In this document: piece after piece, positions 6,266 through 8,876 of the stretch
Numbering within the stretch: the stretch's first letter is position 1
How the letters are laid out: each line of letters begins with the position of its first letter
Assembly (NCBI GenBank): GCA_018400215.1
Contig: JAGYNF010000060.1
Span: forward strand, 1-8,876
DNA length: 8,876 nt
Direction: 5' to 3'
From: Cyanobium sp. M55B138
Lineage (GTDB): Bacteria; Cyanobacteriota; Cyanobacteriia; PCC-6307; Cyanobiaceae
Program-made: the position numbers and the translations under genes
The notes under the pieces: model-generated
Databases searched by the model: none
What the model saw: the letters and a program-made list of their open reading frames with translations, nothing else
Told to the model about the DNA's origin: nothing

Positions 6266-7496
6266 TGTTGTGCCCGCCGAAACCAAAGGCATTCTTGAGG
6301 GCAAAGCGCTCCACCCCCGTGCCCCCCGCCAAGGGGTGATGGGCATCCTGCACCACCGCTAGGTTCACGGCGGGATCCAGGGGGGTGGAGTTGACGCTGC
6401 GCGGAACCAGCCCCTGTCGCAGGGCCTGCAGGGTCAGAATCGTTTCAACCGCACCGGCAGCCCCCAACAGGTGTCCCAATTGCCCCTTGGGCGCAGTCAC
6501 AGGGATGGCATCCAGGGCGGCCCCCAGGCCACGGCGCAGGGCCTTGGCCTCCGCCAGATCACCCACGGGGGTGCCCGTGGCATGGGCCTGCACAAAGCTG
6601 AGATCGCCAGCGCTCAGCTGTGCCCGGCGCAGGGCTTCGCTGATCGCCCGGCTGGCATGGAGGCCCTCCGGTTCGGGGGCCACGATGTGGTGCCCATCGC
6701 TGCTGCTGCCGCAGGCCATCAGCCAGCCCAGCGGGGGCGGGCCGGCGGGGGCCAGATCCCCGCTCCGTTGCAGCACCAGCACCCCGGCTCCCTCGGAGAG
6801 CACAAAGCCATCTCGATCCTGGGCGTAGGGCCGGGACGCCTGCTGCGGCTCGGCGTTGCGGCAGGAGAGGGCCCGCATGGCGGCAAAGCCCACCAGACCA
6901 AGGCGGTTCACGGGGGCTTCGCAGCCGCCGGCGAGCACCACGTCGGCGCGGTCGTCCTGGAGCAGAAGCTGGGCCAGCAGCAGCGCCTCAGCACCGGCGG
7001 CGCAGGCTGAAACCGGGGTGTGGGCGCCGCCATGCAGCCCCAGATCGATCGCAATCTGACCTGCCGCCGCATTGGGGATCAGCATTGGCACGGTGAGCGG
7101 GTTCACCCGGCCGGGCCCCGCCTGCAGCAGGTTGGTGTGCTGGCGCTCCAGGGTGGTCAGTCCGCCGATGCCCGTGCCCATCACCACCGCCACCCGGGCG
7201 GGATCAACCCCCACGCAGTGGGCTGCGGCACTGGCCCAGGCTTGGCGGGCGGCCAGCAGGGCGAACTGGGAACAGCGATCGAGCCGTCGCTGCAGCAGCG
7301 GCTCCAGGGCTGCGGTGATGTCCTGGCCCACCCGCCCGGCCAGTCGGGCGGGGAGATCTGCGGCCCAGCTCTCCTCCACGGCCGTGATGCCCGAGTGGCC
7401 CGCCAAGATCGACTGCCAGGTGCTGGCGGCCGTGGGCCCCAGTGGGGTGATGCATCCCCAGCCGGTGACGGCCAGCCGTTCAGGTGGCCTGGGCAT
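6243..7496 (-). CDS. Beta-ketoacyl-ACP synthase, FabF (KAS II)-like
   Basis: A 417-residue condensing enzyme of normal KAS II length that extends acyl-ACP chains with malonyl-ACP in the cytoplasm. It starts MPRPPERLAVTGWGCITPLG, the standard thiolase-fold opening. The catalytic Cys-His-His set is present: C165 in VSACAAG, H305 in AHATGTPVGD and H342 in GHLLGAAGAVE, with the supporting Lys at 337. NAFGFGGHN (402-410) matches the FabF glycine-rich gating loop. Departures from housekeeping FabF are SACAAG for TACATG, HATGT for HGTST or HGTGT, and GGHN for GGTN. This suggests a specialised ketosynthase rather than the main fatty acid enzyme. The start at 7496 overlaps the ACP gene by 17 bp, so the two are coupled and probably form a working pair. 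The end overlaps the convergent kpsS fusion gene by 23 bp. Whether it is FabF itself or a secondary-pathway ketosynthase cannot be decided here; I favour the latter. Confidence 0.9.
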   Translation of the reverse strand: MPRPPERLAVTGWGCITPLGPTAASTWQSILAGHSGITAVEESWAADLPARLAGRVGQDITAALEPLLQRRLDRCSQFALLAARQAWASAAAHCVGVDPARVAVVMGTGIGGLTTLERQHTNLLQAGPGRVNPLTVPMLIPNAAAGQIAIDLGLHGGAHTPVSACAAGAEALLLAQLLLQDDRADVVLAGGCEAPVNRLGLVGFAAMRALSCRNAEPQQASRPYAQDRDGFVLSEGAGVLVLQRSGDLAPAGPPPLGWLMACGSSSDGHHIVAPEPEGLHASRAISEALRRAQLSAGDLSFVQAHATGTPVGDLAEAKALRRGLGAALDAIPVTAPKGQLGHLLGAAGAVETILTLQALRQGLVPRSVNSTPLDPAVNLAVVQDAHHPLAGGTGVERFALKNAFGFGGHNISLILAA

Positions 7497-7740
7497 CGGG
7501 GGGCTCCAGCGTCCGCAGGTGGCGTTGAATGTCGCCCACGGTGCGGAATTTGAGCAGGTCTTCCTCGCGGATCTTGATGCCGAGACACTCGTCGGCCTCG
7601 ATCAGGATTTCGTAGAAGCCGAGCGAGTCGATGCCGATGTCCTCGATCAGCCGGGCTTCAGGCGTGATCAACTGGGGGTCTGCGCCCGAGATCCGCTGCA
7701 GGATTTCCTCGAGGCGGTGTTGCAGGTCTTCAGATTCCAT
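7480..7740 (-). CDS. Acyl carrier protein, non-housekeeping
   Basis: An acyl carrier protein, which holds growing acyl chains on a phosphopantetheine arm. From ATG 7740 it has 86 residues, normal for the family. The arm attaches at Ser39 in the IDSLGFYE motif (37-44), and the helix II/III region ECLGIKIREEDLLKFRTVGDI (51-71) is typical. The sequence differs from housekeeping AcpP (DSLDTVELVM type), so this is probably a dedicated carrier for the downstream ketosynthase, whose start it overlaps by 17 bp. An in-frame ATG at 7824 would add 28 residues and is preceded by a good GGTGAGG ribosome site about 7 bases away, so the 114-residue form is a serious alternative. The added segment is poorly biased in codon use and unlike any ACP, so I prefer the short form. 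The GNAT gene lies 143 bases upstream. Confidence 0.88.
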   Translation of the reverse strand: MESEDLQHRLEEILQRISGADPQLITPEARLIEDIGIDSLGFYEILIEADECLGIKIREEDLLKFRTVGDIQRHLRTLEPPDAQAT

Positions 7741-7883
7741 CGGCGATACCCCGGAGGGGTGATGGGTCAGCAACGCCCGCGAGGTGGCCAGTGCAGCATT
7801 TCCATTTTCGGGGCTCACCTGCATCGAAACGCCTCACCCCCAAGAGCCACCGGATGGCAACGTACCAGCTCACGGTCGGTTGC
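7741..7883 (-). promoter_or_regulatory. Gap between the GNAT and ACP genes with a Shine-Dalgarno-like site
   Basis: These 143 bases separate two co-directional genes. On the minus strand GGTGAGG sits about 7 bases before ATG 7824, the possible upstream start of the ACP gene. No clear -10/-35 pair and no hairpin plus T-run is visible. It may be the leader of a separate ACP-ketosynthase transcript, or partly coding if the longer ACP is made. Confidence 0.3.
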
Positions 7884-8669
7884 CTAGTTACCCCGGTACC
7901 AGCTGAAGCGCCGGTAGACGGGCTCGTGGGCAAAGTCGATGAAGTGGCTCAGTCGCCGTCTGGGGATGCGGCCGAGATCGGCGGCCATCAGAATCTCGGT
8001 GATCTGGTTGAAATCGCGGGCCAGCGACAGGTTGCGCACCCGGGCCTCCATCAAGTTGATGTACTGGCGCAGCAGCACCGGCAGCCGAAACGCCGGATCG
8101 AGTTCGTCGCGGATCTGCTGCTCGAGGGCCTGGATTGTGGCCACCGACCCGGGTTGGTGGTTGGGCTGGATCCCCTCCAGGGGATGGCGCGGTGCAGGGG
8201 GGGGCGGATCCTGCTGCAGGAAGGGGGGCCGCAGCAGGTTGCTCAGGAAGCGGCTGTTCACAGCCTCCGGGTAGGCGAAATGGTTGTACGACACCAGGCC
8301 ATGAATGGAGTCGTAGCCTGAGCTCACGGCCACCTGGAGCCCCCCCCTAAACAGGCACATCAGCGTGTGGGGTAACCGCTGGAAGCGGGGCGCCAGCGCC
8401 ACCCTGCCGATCTCCAGGTGGTTGCCCCGGCTGGCCAGGGTGGCCTTCAGTCCGGGGTAGACATGCTCCAGATACGACTGATGGCCCTGGGGTAAGGGCC
8501 CTTGGGCAGCGTTGGCTCCGCGCTGGGGCACAAATTGAAGCCGGGCTGAACCGGCCAAGGCGCCGCTGCCGCGCTCCACCAGCAGAAAGTGGTCGTAATG
8601 GGGGTCACGGCTGTCCAGGTCGTGACTGCGGCCTGACCCCGACAGCTGTTGGCGGTAGGTGAGCTCCAT
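7884..8669 (-). CDS. OlsB-like GNAT acyltransferase (PF13444-type)
   Basis: A soluble protein of 261 residues from ATG 8669. It resembles the OlsB/'hemolysin' branch of GNAT enzymes, which move a fatty acyl group from acyl-ACP to an amine such as ornithine. Residues 24-44 (HYDHFLLVER...LAGSARL) give the first strand pair of the fold, and LEIGRVALAPRFQ (85-97) the conserved E-GR-V-P core. The C-terminal part has LPVLLRQYINLMEARV (196-211), then DFNQITEILMAADLGRI (219-235). This matches the P-LL--Y--LGA-V...D--F-T-----LLDL--L tail of the OlsB group. That tail is long for a small-molecule acetyltransferase. An open frame extends to ATG 8783, but that extra part overlaps the preceding DnaJ-like gene and looks non-coding, so I chose 8669. 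With the ACP and ketosynthase downstream, an acyl-ACP-dependent N- or O-acyltransferase is likely. The acceptor is unknown. PEP-CTERM-associated and autoinducer-synthase-like GNATs are alternatives. Confidence 0.65.
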   Translation of the reverse strand: MELTYRQQLSGSGRSHDLDSRDPHYDHFLLVERGSGALAGSARLQFVPQRGANAAQGPLPQGHQSYLEHVYPGLKATLASRGNHLEIGRVALAPRFQRLPHTLMCLFRGGLQVAVSSGYDSIHGLVSYNHFAYPEAVNSRFLSNLLRPPFLQQDPPPPAPRHPLEGIQPNHQPGSVATIQALEQQIRDELDPAFRLPVLLRQYINLMEARVRNLSLARDFNQITEILMAADLGRIPRRRLSHFIDFAHEPVYRRFSWYRGN

Positions 8670-8679
8670 GGGGCCAATC

Positions 8680-8701
8680 TCTCTAGGGCGGATCCTAGAG
8701 A
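8680..8701. repeat. Inverted repeat at the dnaJ-like stop codon
   Basis: TCTCTAGG at 8680-8687 and CCTAGAGA at 8694-8701 form a perfect 8-bp stem around a 6-base loop. The repeat covers the stop of the DnaJ-like gene and sits just ahead of the GNAT start. No T-run follows in the minus direction, so a simple terminator is not supported. It could stabilise or separate the upstream mRNA, or be an operator. Confidence 0.45.
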
Positions 8702-8876
8702 CGGGCGGCCTGAATCCAACCCGCCCGGGGATCGGCACTGCGGGCAGCGCGCAACTGCTCCAGCAACTGCCGTTCCTCGGCACTGAGCTGGCCTGGCAAC
8801 TTGAGCACGGGGGTGAGCAGCAGGTCGCCGCGGCCGTCCTTGAGCGGCCAACCCTTGCCCTTGAGCCGCAGGCTGC
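8695..8876 (-). CDS. DnaJ/CbpA-like co-chaperone, C-terminal end only
   Basis: A minus-strand frame enters from the right edge and ends in TAG at 8697-8695; 59 complete codons are visible. The peptide contains SLRLKGKGWPLKDGRGDLL, then LTPVLKLPGQLSAEERQLLEQL, and ends GWIQAARL. It is the end of the second beta-sandwich domain of DnaJ/CbpA proteins, where the RLKGKGxP...GDLLV...V.LP..LS..ER.LLE.L pattern is highly conserved. The family binds unfolded clients and stimulates DnaK. The J-domain and any zinc-finger region lie outside the window, so DnaJ, CbpA and cyanobacterial DnaJ2/3 forms cannot be told apart. The GNAT gene starts 25 bases downstream, close enough for co-transcription despite the hairpin between them. 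Confidence 0.85.
   Translation of the reverse strand, partial: SLRLKGKGWPLKDGRGDLLLTPVLKLPGQLSAEERQLLEQLRAARSADPRAGWIQAARL

Noticed and set aside
7020..7887. Plus-strand open frames opposite the ketosynthase and ACP genes
   Set aside because: The minus strand encodes clear KAS and ACP active sites; the plus products have no family features.
7862..7904. Direct repeat GTACCAGCT at 7862-7870 and 7896-7904 around the GNAT stop codon
   Set aside because: Nine bases, two copies, no further copies and no insertion-element features; probably chance.
8670..8783. N-terminal extension of the GNAT gene to ATG 8783
   Set aside because: It would overlap the well-supported end of the DnaJ-like gene by nearly 90 bases, and the extra residues (MPRNGSCWSS...) look non-coding and unlike the family.

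Overview
The window is GC-rich, mostly about 65-75% G+C by rough counts. It reads like a piece of a cyanobacterial genome, most plausibly a Synechococcus/Cyanobium-type picocyanobacterium. The grounds are indirect: one exact HIP1 octamer (GCGATCGC), weak Shine-Dalgarno signals, and the combination of KpsC/KpsS-type capsule enzymes with a NeuA-type CMP-sugar synthetase and a DUF6716-type glycosyltransferase. The assignment is an inference. No rRNA, tRNA, CRISPR array or transposase is visible.

Left block (1-2074, minus strand): a tightly coupled operon runs leftwards. A small unrecognised protein (about 89 aa) overlaps a CMP-N-acylneuraminate cytidylyltransferase (neuA-like) by an ATGA junction. 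neuA in turn overlaps a putative glycosyltransferase (DUF6716-like, cut by the left edge) by a TGATG junction. This block makes a CMP-activated nonulosonic acid and probably transfers or uses it.

Middle block (about 2123-6265, plus strand): divergent from the first block lie kpsC, with two tandem beta-Kdo transferase modules, and a kpsS-like gene. KpsC and KpsS normally build the short poly-beta-Kdo linker on (lyso)phosphatidylglycerol that anchors group 2-type capsules. The KpsS here is unusual: residues 1 to about 410 are a full KpsS, and residues about 430-681 form a PlsC-type phospholipid/glycerolipid acyltransferase domain. The enzyme that founds the lipid anchor is therefore fused to an acyltransferase.

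Right block (6243-8876, minus strand, convergent with kpsS and overlapping it by 23 bp): the C-terminal end of a DnaJ/CbpA-like co-chaperone, then an OlsB-like GNAT acyltransferase, an acyl carrier protein and a FabF-like beta-ketoacyl-ACP synthase. The last three look like a small dedicated acyl-chain cassette.

Most interesting reading: the window may encode a specialised capsule lipid-anchor system. Kdo linker synthesis (KpsC, KpsS) is physically fused to an acyltransferase, and a private ACP/ketosynthase/N-acyltransferase set sits next door and could supply an unusual acyl chain. The fusion and the cassette are seen in the sequence. The functional link between them is inference.
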